From Alistipes sp. CAG:435 (lineage in GTDB: Bacteria > Bacteroidota > Bacteroidia > Bacteroidales > UBA932): 28,704 bases of DNA. The stretch is from the NCBI GenBank assembly GCA_000433355.1, contig FR893144.1, positions 1-28,704 of the forward strand, given 5' to 3'. The notes under the pieces were generated by a model, which did no database searches, was not told the origin of the DNA, and saw only the letters and a program-made list of their open reading frames with translations. This document shows positions 1 to 6,520 of this stretch, piece after piece; within the stretch, counting starts at the first letter, position 1; each line of letters opens with the position of its first letter. Made by a program: the position numbers and the translations under genes.

Positions 1-18
1 AGTAGGTCGCCGCCGTAC
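1..18 (+). rRNA. rrf: 5S rRNA, 3' end (partial)
   Basis: The first bases (AGTAGGTCGCCGCC) match the conserved 3' end of Bacteroidota 5S rRNA, which typically closes with GAGAGTAGGTCGCCGCC. A strong plus-strand terminator follows within a few bases, as expected at the end of an rRNA operon. Only the tail is in the window, so the 5' partner of the terminal helix cannot be checked and the exact 3' end is uncertain. Confidence 0.6.
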
Positions 19-23
19 TTCGG

Positions 24-60
24 GGAGCCCCGACGTCGTATGACGTCGGGGCTCCTTTCT
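24..60 (+). terminator. Intrinsic terminator of the upstream rRNA transcript
   Basis: A perfect 14-bp stem (24-37 with 42-55, GGAGCCCCGACGTC and its complement) has a 4-nt GTAT loop and is followed by TTTCTTT. It lies directly after the 5S-like end and reads on the plus strand. Confidence 0.85.
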
Positions 61-112
61 TTGTGTGCACTAGGGCCGCCTACTACGCCAGTATGCCTGC
101 CTTATAGAATGA

Positions 113-155
113 ACTCCCCGACTGTACTGCTATGTCAGCCGGGGAGTCCTTTTTC
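113..155 (+). terminator. Second intrinsic terminator, plus strand
   Basis: ACTCCCCG (113-120) pairs with CGGGGAGT (140-147). A further CTG/CAG pairing (122-124 with 136-138) extends the stem past one A-C mismatch. The sequence after the stem is CCTTTTTC, so it terminates plus-strand transcription. No gene is visible between it and the first terminator (61-112), so it is probably a backup terminator protecting the convergent aminotransferase gene. On the minus strand the stem is not followed by a T run. Confidence 0.65.
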
Positions 156-174
156 ATTGTCTCCTGAAGGTTTA

Positions 175-1392
175 TTACTTCTTATAGGCCTCAAGTGCTT
201 TCTCAAGAACCAGAAGTGATCGTCCTAAATCCTCAGTTTTGAGCACGTATGCCATCCGCACCTGATTCTTGCCAAGGTTTGGTGTGCTGTAGAATCCTGC
301 TGCCGGAGCCATCATCACGGTCTCACCGGTGTAGCCTTCCGGGGTTCCGTCATCTTTGTACGAGAAGTCTGTCAGGCACCACGAACAGAAGTCCTCCGCG
401 TTTTCTACAGGTAGTGACGCGATTGTATAGAAGGCCCCATTGGGCATTGGCGAATACACTCCAGGGATCTTGTTCAAGCCTGCGATAAAGAAATCACGTC
501 GTGCGAGATATTCATCGAAGCATTCTTTTGAATATTCCTCGGTTCCTTCGATTGATGCTTCCGCGACAATCTGGCCGAGAAGTGGTGGACTGAGCCTTGC
601 CTGGCAGAATTTAAGGATCGCTGCCATCGCTTCTTTGTTGTGACTGACTATCATTCCGATTCTCGTACCGCATTCCGAGTACCTTTTCGAGACAGAGTCT
701 ATGACCACAACATTCTGCTCAAGACCTTCAAGGCAAAGGGCTGAAAGATATGGTGCGTCCGTGTAACGGAATTCTCTGTAGACCTCATCGGCGAAGAGGT
801 AGAGATCATGACTTAGAACGATGTCGCGAAGTCTCTGCAGTTCTTCTTCTGAATAGAGGTATCCTGTCGGATTGTTCGGATTGCAGATGAGAATGGCCTT
901 GGTCTTGTCGGTGATCGCTTTCTCGAAGTCCTCCACTGAAGGAAGCGCGAATCCGTTCTCTATTTTTGATGTGACGGTCTTGACGGTCACTCCGGCGGTC
1001 ACGGCGAACGATAGGTAATTGGCGTAACCCGGCTCGGTCATTATGATCTCATCGCCGGGATTCAGACAGGCCATGAATGTCAGAAGAAGAGCCTCAGAGC
1101 CTCCTGTTGTGACAATGATCTCATTGGCATTTACTTTTATCCCGAATTTGTCGTAATAACCGACCAGCTTGTCTCTCAGAGATTTGAGACCTTGGCTTGG
1201 ACTGTATTCGAGAGTCGTTCTGGTTATTGTCTTCAATGAATCCAACGCTTTTTGAGGCGTAGGAAGATCCGGCTGCCCGATGTTTAGATGATAGACCTTT
1301 ACCCCTTTGGCTTTTGCCGCGTCAGAAAACGGGGTCAGTTTTCTGATTGGTGAGGCGGGGATTTTTTCCCCACGAATAGAAATCTTCGGCAT
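175..1392 (-). CDS. PLP-dependent aminotransferase, class I/II (aspartate aminotransferase-like)
   Basis: A 405-residue fold-type I aminotransferase, a normal length for the AspC/AspB family. Visible landmarks are NPNNPTG (171-177), ADEVY (201-205, Asp202 for the pyridine nitrogen and Tyr205 for the PLP oxygen), SVSKRYS with Lys236 as the Schiff-base lysine, and an Arg-rich CGTRIGM stretch just after. The family transfers amino groups between an amino acid and 2-oxoglutarate in the cytoplasm; the preferred substrate (aspartate, aromatic or branched) cannot be read from the sequence. The ATG at 1390-1392 is supported by a perfect Bacteroidota promoter ending about 20 nt upstream. The gene converges with the rRNA operon end and diverges from the response regulator. 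Confidence 0.88.
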   Translation of the reverse strand: MPKISIRGEKIPASPIRKLTPFSDAAKAKGVKVYHLNIGQPDLPTPQKALDSLKTITRTTLEYSPSQGLKSLRDKLVGYYDKFGIKVNANEIIVTTGGSEALLLTFMACLNPGDEIIMTEPGYANYLSFAVTAGVTVKTVTSKIENGFALPSVEDFEKAITDKTKAILICNPNNPTGYLYSEEELQRLRDIVLSHDLYLFADEVYREFRYTDAPYLSALCLEGLEQNVVVIDSVSKRYSECGTRIGMIVSHNKEAMAAILKFCQARLSPPLLGQIVAEASIEGTEEYSKECFDEYLARRDFFIAGLNKIPGVYSPMPNGAFYTIASLPVENAEDFCSWCLTDFSYKDDGTPEGYTGETVMMAPAAGFYSTPNLGKNQVRMAYVLKTEDLGRSLLVLEKALEAYKK

Positions 1393-1405
1393 ATTAATTA
1401 TGTAG

Positions 1406-1440
1406 TTTGTCCAAATTTAGAAAAAATGTGGTTACCTTAG
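1406..1440 (+). promoter_or_regulatory. Probable promoter of the response regulator/kinase operon
   Basis: TTTG (1406-1409) and TACCTTAG (1433-1440) are 23 nt apart on the plus strand; the second box departs from TAnnTTTG at one position. It physically overlaps the opposing aminotransferase promoter. The expected leader is about 18 nt. Confidence 0.45.
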
Positions 1441-1444
1441 CAAA
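1412..1444 (-). promoter_or_regulatory. Bacteroidota-type promoter of the aminotransferase gene
   Basis: On the minus strand, TTTG (1441-1444) and TAAATTTG (1412-1419) are separated by 21 nt, an exact match to the TTTG-N19..23-TAnnTTTG consensus. Transcription would start near 1405, giving a leader of roughly 12 nt. Confidence 0.7.
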
Positions 1445-1464
1445 ATAAATACAACTTTTTTAAT

Positions 1465-2130
1465 ATGAATGCCCGAATTCTTGTGGTCGATGACGAGGAG
1501 GACATCTGCGCGATTCTGAAATTCAATCTTTCCAAGGAAGGTTACGAGGTTGTGACCGCTAATTCCGCAGAGGAGGCACTGACGCTGGACATCGCGTCAT
1601 TCAATCTGCTTCTTCTGGATGTTATGATGGGCGGAATGTCCGGCTTTGAGCTGACTGGGAAGTTGAAAACCGATCCAAAGACCGCCGGGGTTCCCGTGAT
1701 ATTCATAACAGCTCGTGACACGGAGGATGACGCAGTCGAAGGGCTTGATCTGGGTGCGGACGACTACATCTCCAAGCCGTTCTCGATCCGGGAGGTGGTT
1801 TCCCGGGTGAAGGCTGTGCTGAGACGGACCGCCGCGATACCGGATGCCAGCACGGGCATATTCATAGATGATGAGAAGAAGGTTGTTACGGTGGATGGTG
1901 CCGCTGTGGCGCTTACAAGGATTGAATATGAGATATTCAGACTCCTCTTCACCAACAAAGGGAAGGTTTTCCCGCGCGAGGATATTCTTTCAAAGGTTTG
2001 GCCTGACGATGTGATTGTCACCGACAGGACTGTGGATGTCAACATCACCCGCCTTCGCAAGAAGATCGGTGAATATGGGAACAGGATAGTCTCGCGCCAC
2101 GGGTTCGGTTATCTATACGAGGAACAATGA
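1465..2130 (+). CDS. OmpR/PhoB-family response regulator
   Basis: 221 residues: an N-terminal receiver domain (about 3-118) and a C-terminal winged-helix Trans_reg_C domain (about 128-219). Receiver residues are complete: acidic pair Asp9/Asp10, phosphoacceptor Asp52 in LLLDVMM, Thr82 in ITAR and Lys104 in YISKPFS. The C-terminus shows the usual TVDVNITRLRKKI recognition helix followed by the wing (SRHGFGYLYE). It should bind direct repeats as a phosphorylated dimer and control transcription. Its stop codon overlaps the kinase start (ATGA), so the two are translationally coupled. The target genes are not stated by the sequence; the Pho-box-like array before the phosphate transporter at 8801-8840 makes a PhoB-type role possible. 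Confidence 0.93.
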   Translation: MNARILVVDDEEDICAILKFNLSKEGYEVVTANSAEEALTLDIASFNLLLLDVMMGGMSGFELTGKLKTDPKTAGVPVIFITARDTEDDAVEGLDLGADDYISKPFSIREVVSRVKAVLRRTAAIPDASTGIFIDDEKKVVTVDGAAVALTRIEYEIFRLLFTNKGKVFPREDILSKVWPDDVIVTDRTVDVNITRLRKKIGEYGNRIVSRHGFGYLYEEQ

Positions 2131-2957
2131 TAATACTGTTGTCTATAGTCGTTGTATTGCTGGCTCTTGCGTTGATTACGATGCAAGGACGGTATGTTCA
2201 TCTTAAGAAATCCATAGATAAGGGGAAGGTGAGTATGTACGACAAACTGCGTGACAGTGAGGAGGATAAGACTCGCTTGAAGAGACAGCTGACTCAGAAT
2301 GTGGCTCATGAGTTGAAGACCCCGGTCAGCAGCATCCAGGGCTATCTTGAGACGATAGTGTCCAACCCGGACATTGACAAAGAAACAAGGGACCAGTTCA
2401 TACAGCGCTGCTATGCCCAAAGCCGCCGTCTGTCAAACCTTCTCGCGGACATCTCGACACTCAATAAACTCGATGACGCCCCTCAGGAATATGAGTTTCA
2501 ACCAGTGAATATCCCGGATCTGCTTCAGTCCATCCAGCGGGACGTGTCCATGCAGATGGAGGATAAACACGTGACATTCAGGGCTTTGGTTGATCCGGAA
2601 GTGGCTGTGGACGGCAATCCTTCGTTGCTATATTCAATATTCAGAAACTTGACTGACAATTCCATCGCATACGGGGGCGAAGGGGTTACAATCACCGTGC
2701 AGGTCTTGTCGGAAAGCGCGGATTTCTATACCTTCAGCTTCTCTGACAATGGCCCAGGAGTGGCGTCCGAGCATATTCCTCATCTTTTTGAGCGGTTTTA
2801 CCGCATTGACAAGGGACGTTCCCGCAAGATGGGAGGCACTGGTCTCGGGCTTGCGATAGTCAAGAACTCTGTGCTGCTTCATCATGGCAACATCTCTGTC
2901 CGCTTAGGCATCGCCGGAGGGCTGGAGTTCGTCTTCACGCTGCCTAAGGCGGCTTAG
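2127..2957 (+). CDS. Sensor histidine kinase with a minimal input region
   Basis: 276 residues. One hydrophobic segment at residues 2-19 anchors it in the inner membrane, followed by a short linker and the HisKA domain with His61 in NVAHELKTP. The HATPase domain shows the N box (FRNLTDNSIAYG), G1 (DNGPG), F box (FERFYRID) and G2 (GGTGLGLAIVK). It is the cognate partner of the regulator it overlaps by 4 nt. Unlike full PhoR/WalK kinases there is no periplasmic loop, HAMP or PAS domain between the membrane anchor and the histidine. The signal must therefore come through the membrane segment or a partner protein. PhoR-like by overall type; the exact stimulus is unknown. Confidence 0.93.
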   Translation: MIILLSIVVVLLALALITMQGRYVHLKKSIDKGKVSMYDKLRDSEEDKTRLKRQLTQNVAHELKTPVSSIQGYLETIVSNPDIDKETRDQFIQRCYAQSRRLSNLLADISTLNKLDDAPQEYEFQPVNIPDLLQSIQRDVSMQMEDKHVTFRALVDPEVAVDGNPSLLYSIFRNLTDNSIAYGGEGVTITVQVLSESADFYTFSFSDNGPGVASEHIPHLFERFYRIDKGRSRKMGGTGLGLAIVKNSVLLHHGNISVRLGIAGGLEFVFTLPKAA

Positions 2958-3009
2958 GCTTGCTGTAAGTGTGTGGTGGCTCTTCTCTGTTTTTTGTCAC
3001 CACTTGTAA

Positions 3010-3047
3010 TTTGGAAAAAAATTATTACTTTGGGAATAATATATTTG
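3010..3047 (+). promoter_or_regulatory. Candidate promoter of the repeat lipoprotein operon
   Basis: TATATTTG (3040-3047) is a perfect TAnnTTTG box. The nearest upstream TTTG is at 3010-3013, 26 nt away, slightly longer than usual. The segment is markedly AT-rich compared with the flanking genes. The expected leader to the ATG at 3087 is about 35 nt. Confidence 0.4.
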
Positions 3048-3086
3048 TTTTTATTAACTGGCGTAAGCCACAAAATCCATTTTTTT

Positions 3087-3278
3087 ATGAAAAAAGTATT
3101 TGCCGCCCTTGCCGCCCTTGCGATGATGGTAGCGGTTGTTTCGTGCGAGTATGACTCGCCGGACATCAGGTTTCAGCAGACCACAACAATCACGAATGAC
3201 TACAGTGAGGTCGTGAAGGCCCTTCTGGATCAGACACTGGCTCTCTCGAAAAAATGGAACTCATGGAGGACGCCATGA
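3087..3278 (+). CDS. Coiled-coil repeat lipoprotein, N-terminal piece (frameshifted)
   Basis: This frame starts with a clear lipoprotein signal: MKK, a hydrophobic stretch at residues 4-18, and the lipobox VVSC with Cys20, followed by acidic EYDSPD. The mature protein would be lipid-anchored, probably in the outer membrane. The frame runs into an unrelated tail (WNSWRTP) and stops at 3278. Reading one base back at the A6 run (3249-3254) continues the heptad-rich protein in the frame that begins at 3254. One A lost from an A7 run, or a -1 slip on AAA AAA, would explain it. Taken with the next two pieces it makes a lipoprotein of roughly 670 residues. Start chosen at the ATG that gives the signal peptide. 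Confidence 0.7.
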   Translation: MKKVFAALAALAMMVAVVSCEYDSPDIRFQQTTTITNDYSEVVKALLDQTLALSKKWNSWRTP

Positions 3279-4027
3279 AGAGCCAGACAATGACCATCTC
3301 TGAAAAGATGAATCTTCTTGATGAGGCCTTGAGGAACCTATCCTTGACCCTTTCCCAGAAAATGGAACTCTTGACAAAGGCCTATGAGAACGGAGTCCTG
3401 AAGTACGAGGAAATGACCGGCAAACTGATCGGCGAGATTAATTCCATGAATATATCCACGGCGGAGAAACTTGACGCTGTCAAGAAGGCCATCGAGGCTC
3501 AGTCTTCCGACCTTTGCGCCAAGCTTGACTTGATAGGGAAGGCTCTCGCTCTTATCGAGAAGACCGCCGGTGAGGGCTTTGACAGCAACGTCCAGGCTTT
3601 GGCTCTTGTGAAGGCGGCGATTGAGTCGCTTTCCGGGTCGCTGGAGGAGAAGCTCGCGGCTGTCGAGAAGGCGGTGAGGGATCAGACGACGGATCTTAGC
3701 GCGAAGCTGGTTCTTATAGAGGCGGCGGTCAAGGCCGGATTTGCCGACAACGCGAAGGCTATCGATCTCGTCAGGACAGCCATCGGCTCGCTTCAGGGTT
3801 CTCTGGAGGAGAAACTTGCGGCTGTCGAGAAGGCGGTGAGGGATCAGACGACGGATCTTAGCGCGAAGCTGGTTCTTATAGAGGCGGCGGTCAAGGCCGG
3901 ATTTGCCGACAACGCGAAGGCTATCGATCTCGTCAGGACAGACATCGGCTCGCTTCAGTCAAGGATGCCATCGGCACGCTTCAAGGTTCTCTGGAGGAGA
4001 AACTTGCGGCTGTCGAGAAGGCTGTGA
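3254..4027 (+). CDS. Coiled-coil repeat lipoprotein, middle piece (frameshifted)
   Basis: The central part of the same protein, continuous with the lipoprotein signal frame if the A6 run at 3249-3254 is corrected. It is almost entirely predicted helix with heptads such as EKLAAVEKAV and LSAKLVLIEAAV. It includes two near-identical 54-residue units (nucleotide period 162). The ATG at 3254 is only the first Met in frame; without the upstream signal the product would be cytoplasmic, so an independent start is unlikely. The frame is lost again near 3958, where a 26-bp imperfect duplication shifts it, and it stops at 4027 in unrelated sequence. No enzymatic motif is visible; a structural spacer or tether is the most economical reading. 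Confidence 0.6.
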   Translation: MELMEDAMKSQTMTISEKMNLLDEALRNLSLTLSQKMELLTKAYENGVLKYEEMTGKLIGEINSMNISTAEKLDAVKKAIEAQSSDLCAKLDLIGKALALIEKTAGEGFDSNVQALALVKAAIESLSGSLEEKLAAVEKAVRDQTTDLSAKLVLIEAAVKAGFADNAKAIDLVRTAIGSLQGSLEEKLAAVEKAVRDQTTDLSAKLVLIEAAVKAGFADNAKAIDLVRTDIGSLQSRMPSARFKVLWRRNLRLSRRL

Positions 4028-4175
4028 AGGATCAGACGACGGATCTTAGCGCGAAGCTGGTTCTTATCGAGGGTGCGGTCAAGACTGGTCTTGCGGACAA
4101 TGCTGAGGCGATTAAACTTGTGAAACAGGCGGTAGAGTCTCTTGAAGGAACTGTCGAAGAAAAACTTAAGGCTAT
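3641..4175 (+). repeat. 162-bp tandem repeats encoding a 54-residue coiled-coil unit
   Basis: The anchor CTGGAGGAGAA recurs at 3641, 3803 and 3991, and a diverged form at 4153: intervals of 162, 188 and 162 nt. Positions 3656-3796 and 3818-3958 differ at only one base (3780 C, 3942 A). The 188-nt interval is 162 plus 26, and the extra 26 nt is an imperfect tandem duplication (3933-3958 and 3959-3984, 19 of 26 identical). Since 26 is not a multiple of 3 it breaks the reading frame. Repeats this similar can recombine in the cell and can also be collapsed or mis-joined in assembly. Confidence 0.9.
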
Positions 4176-5091
4176 CAATGAGACAATAGAAAGCCAGACC
4201 AATACCCTGTCCGGGAAACTTGCCGCGATTCAGGGTTCGTTGGATGCCGGTCTTGTGGGAGAAGACAGCACGCTCGGCCTTGTGAAGAAGGCTATAGATG
4301 CCTTGAACGCTACTGCGGGAACGGCCAATGATAAACTGGACGCCATCAAGAATGCGATCGACTCGCCTACTTCTGGGCTTAACGTGAAGCTTGAGGCTAT
4401 AGAAGAGGCTTTGTCTCAGGGGCTGATTGATGTGACTAAGAAGCAGGATTTGATTCTGGCCGCACTCAACAGTGCGTCGACATACCATTTCACTGATGAT
4501 GAACTTCTTGAGAAGGGGCAGGATTATTTATTGGTTGACGCCGCCTTCTGGGAGGCCAATCACGAGAACTATGAGGTGGTAAGGAAACTTAAGGAGTTGA
4601 TTAAGTTATCTGTGCCACATAAATATAAGTTCTGGATCAAACTACCTTCCGGCAAGTACCCGATATCAGGCTCCGAGGACACAAGTTTTTATGGCCCCCT
4701 TTACACCGAAGGAGGAATTATGAAAGACATCATGAACTCGGGAGAAGTGATTCTTGCGGTTGATTGTGACTCTTATCTCAATCCGAAGTGGCACACTGTA
4801 AATGGACACAAATGTTACTATCTTAAGAAAGTCCATAAAGGTTGCAGATACAATTTTGTAGTGAAAGTGGGCGAAAGGGCTGCCGGCAAGAAACTCAAGG
4901 TGGAGGGTATGAATTCCAATGATCGTTTCATTCAAGTCACTTATGCTCAAGTTGGGGAATGCATTGAATATTGGCATCGGTCTGATGCGGTAAAGACCAG
5001 AACAGGAGTATGGGGATTTCAAGAGTTGCAGTATTACCCGTATCGATACCCGGATAATTCCGTAGAGTTTATAATAGTCGAAGATAATTAG
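4024..5091 (+). CDS. Coiled-coil repeat lipoprotein, C-terminal piece with unknown terminal domain
   Basis: The third piece of the same protein; its frame is open from about 3957, and the GTG at 4024 is just the first start-like codon. Residues 1-155 continue the repeats in increasingly diverged form (KLVLIEGAVK, KLAAIQGSLDAG, KLDAIKNAID, KLEAIEEALSQG). From about residue 158 a different, compact-looking domain of some 200 residues follows, rich in Tyr, Trp and Lys. It contains LPSGKYPISG, LAVDCDSYLNPKWHTVNG, CYYLKKVHKGCRYNFVVKVGE and an end YPYRYPDNSVEFIIVEDN. I do not recognise it. Alternating short hydrophobic stretches suggest mostly beta structure, such as a binding or capping domain at the far end of the stalk. 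The next gene starts 15 nt later. Confidence 0.6.
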   Translation: MKDQTTDLSAKLVLIEGAVKTGLADNAEAIKLVKQAVESLEGTVEEKLKAINETIESQTNTLSGKLAAIQGSLDAGLVGEDSTLGLVKKAIDALNATAGTANDKLDAIKNAIDSPTSGLNVKLEAIEEALSQGLIDVTKKQDLILAALNSASTYHFTDDELLEKGQDYLLVDAAFWEANHENYEVVRKLKELIKLSVPHKYKFWIKLPSGKYPISGSEDTSFYGPLYTEGGIMKDIMNSGEVILAVDCDSYLNPKWHTVNGHKCYYLKKVHKGCRYNFVVKVGERAAGKKLKVEGMNSNDRFIQVTYAQVGECIEYWHRSDAVKTRTGVWGFQELQYYPYRYPDNSVEFIIVEDN

Positions 5092-5106
5092 TACCATTCG
5101 CTACTT

Positions 5107-6405
5107 ATGAAAAGATATTTGACAATCATAATGTTGGCCTTGTCCTCGGGTCTCTTCGCTGATGTGGTGGCGCAGGAGCGGGGGAACAGTGCCTACCGCA
5201 CCTCCACCTGGAGCCTTTATGCGGAGGGCGGCGCAACGATGGTGCACGGACTGGGGATGTCAAGCGTGGACGCTCCACCGGGTATGAATATCTTCCCGGA
5301 GATCGGAGCCGGTGTCTCGTTCAACATCCGTCCTTGGATCCGGCTTGGCTTGAACTACGATTTCTCGAAATATGCCCGTGAGCAGCGGTTCTCCGAGTTC
5401 CAGCCTCTGGGTGTTCCAACCGGTGATGGAACGCTTTCAGAGCAATACGGTGGCCTTGCATATTCAAAGATGTGGACTCATTATCATGCGGCTGACGCCA
5501 CTGTAGAGTTCAATTTGATGGAATTTTGGCGGAATCGTGAGGACAAGCGCTTCAACCTTTATGCGGGAGCCGGTTTCGGCTGGCTCTTCGCCAAAGGGAA
5601 CACTTATGACATCTCGATGGGGCACGAGCGGTGGAGCGAACCTTACAAGGAAACGATCAACACTTGGCTGGACGCCGTGAACACCAGGCATAAGTACGAT
5701 GTCGGTTATGTTCCGATGCTGCTGTCCGCCGAGTTTGACGTGAGTCCAGTGGTGACGGTTGGCCTGCAAGGTAACTACAAACGGCTTCTGAAATGTGACA
5801 ACGCTCCAAAGGGAATAGGCACCGCCTCAGTGGTTTTGAGACTGAATATTTTAGGCTCAAAATCCGGCTACAAGAGCACTGGACGGAAGTTGCGTGAGTC
5901 CGAGCTCGCTCTGGCCGCGATGACTGTGGCCGGCGCTGCCGCGAAGGCGGACTGTGAGGCTTCCGGAAAGGCTAAGGATGAGGCTCTCGCATCTGCCAAG
6001 ACCGAGAACGCAGCGCTGAAGTCCCGGGTGGAGGCCCTTGAGAAAGAAAACGCAGGGCTTAAGGCGCGCCGCACCAATGAGGTTCTTCAGGATCTTACCG
6101 TTCAGTTCTCCAATGACAGTTTCAAGCTCAGCGCTGCCGCAAAGACTGATCTTGAAGCTTTCGCCGGACGGCTTAAGTCCACGGAGGGCGTTGAGCTTGT
6201 TGTTGTCGGAGAGGCTTCCGCAACAGGCTCCAGCGGGCATAACCTGAGACTCAGCGAGCTTCGCATCGAGACCGTTCTTGACTACTTGAGAAAGCAAGGA
6301 GTTGATTGCAGCCGTGCCCTCCGCCAGCCTCTCGGCGATTCCGGCAAGGACACTTCTGACGCGGCTCGCCGCGCGACAATCCTTGTTGTCTCCCGTGGGG
6401 AATAA
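5107..6405 (+). CDS. Outer-membrane beta-barrel protein with coiled coil and OmpA-like C-terminal domain
   Basis: 432 residues. Signal peptide 1-22 (cleavage near VVA/QE). Residues about 30-250 are an 8-strand-like barrel with alternating aromatic strands (WSLYAEGGATMVHG, FNLYAGAGFGWLF, VTVGLQGNYKRLL). Residues about 262-322 form an Ala/Glu/Lys-rich coiled coil, and about 325-432 an OmpA-like domain (LTVQFSNDSFKLS, then NLRLSELRIETVLDYLRKQGVD). In the peptidoglycan-binding loop the usual Asp of GHTD is Ser371 (GEASATG), while the second ligand, Arg386 in LSELR, is kept. Binding to diaminopimelate may therefore be weakened. It lies 15 nt behind the repeat lipoprotein and is probably co-transcribed; both have coiled coils and face the periplasm or surface, so a joint envelope role is a fair inference. 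Confidence 0.85.
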   Translation: MKRYLTIIMLALSSGLFADVVAQERGNSAYRTSTWSLYAEGGATMVHGLGMSSVDAPPGMNIFPEIGAGVSFNIRPWIRLGLNYDFSKYAREQRFSEFQPLGVPTGDGTLSEQYGGLAYSKMWTHYHAADATVEFNLMEFWRNREDKRFNLYAGAGFGWLFAKGNTYDISMGHERWSEPYKETINTWLDAVNTRHKYDVGYVPMLLSAEFDVSPVVTVGLQGNYKRLLKCDNAPKGIGTASVVLRLNILGSKSGYKSTGRKLRESELALAAMTVAGAAAKADCEASGKAKDEALASAKTENAALKSRVEALEKENAGLKARRTNEVLQDLTVQFSNDSFKLSAAAKTDLEAFAGRLKSTEGVELVVVGEASATGSSGHNLRLSELRIETVLDYLRKQGVDCSRALRQPLGDSGKDTSDAARRATILVVSRGE

Positions 6406-6426
6406 ATAACAGATAATCAACGTGAT

Positions 6427-6465
6427 AAAAGGACGTCCTCCCACCATGTAGGAGGACGTCCTTGT
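6427..6465. terminator. Bidirectional terminator between convergent genes
   Basis: A perfect 13-bp stem (AAGGACGTCCTCC at 6429-6441, complement at 6451-6463) has a 9-nt loop. On the minus strand it is followed by TTTTATC, which ends the phosphate transporter transcript; on the plus strand by a weaker TTGTTAATG after the OmpA-like gene. Confidence 0.85.
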
Positions 6466-6520
6466 TAATGTAAAGATATTCAGACGATTGGCTTCCACAG
6501 TGCCACCATACCCCTGCTAA

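Noticed and set aside
2942..2959. GCCTAA/TTAGGC hairpin at the kinase stop codon as a terminator
   Set aside because: The 6-bp stem is not followed by a T run; too weak to call.
3641..4175. CRISPR array
   Set aside because: The repeats are 162 bp, lie in a coding frame and have no unique spacers.
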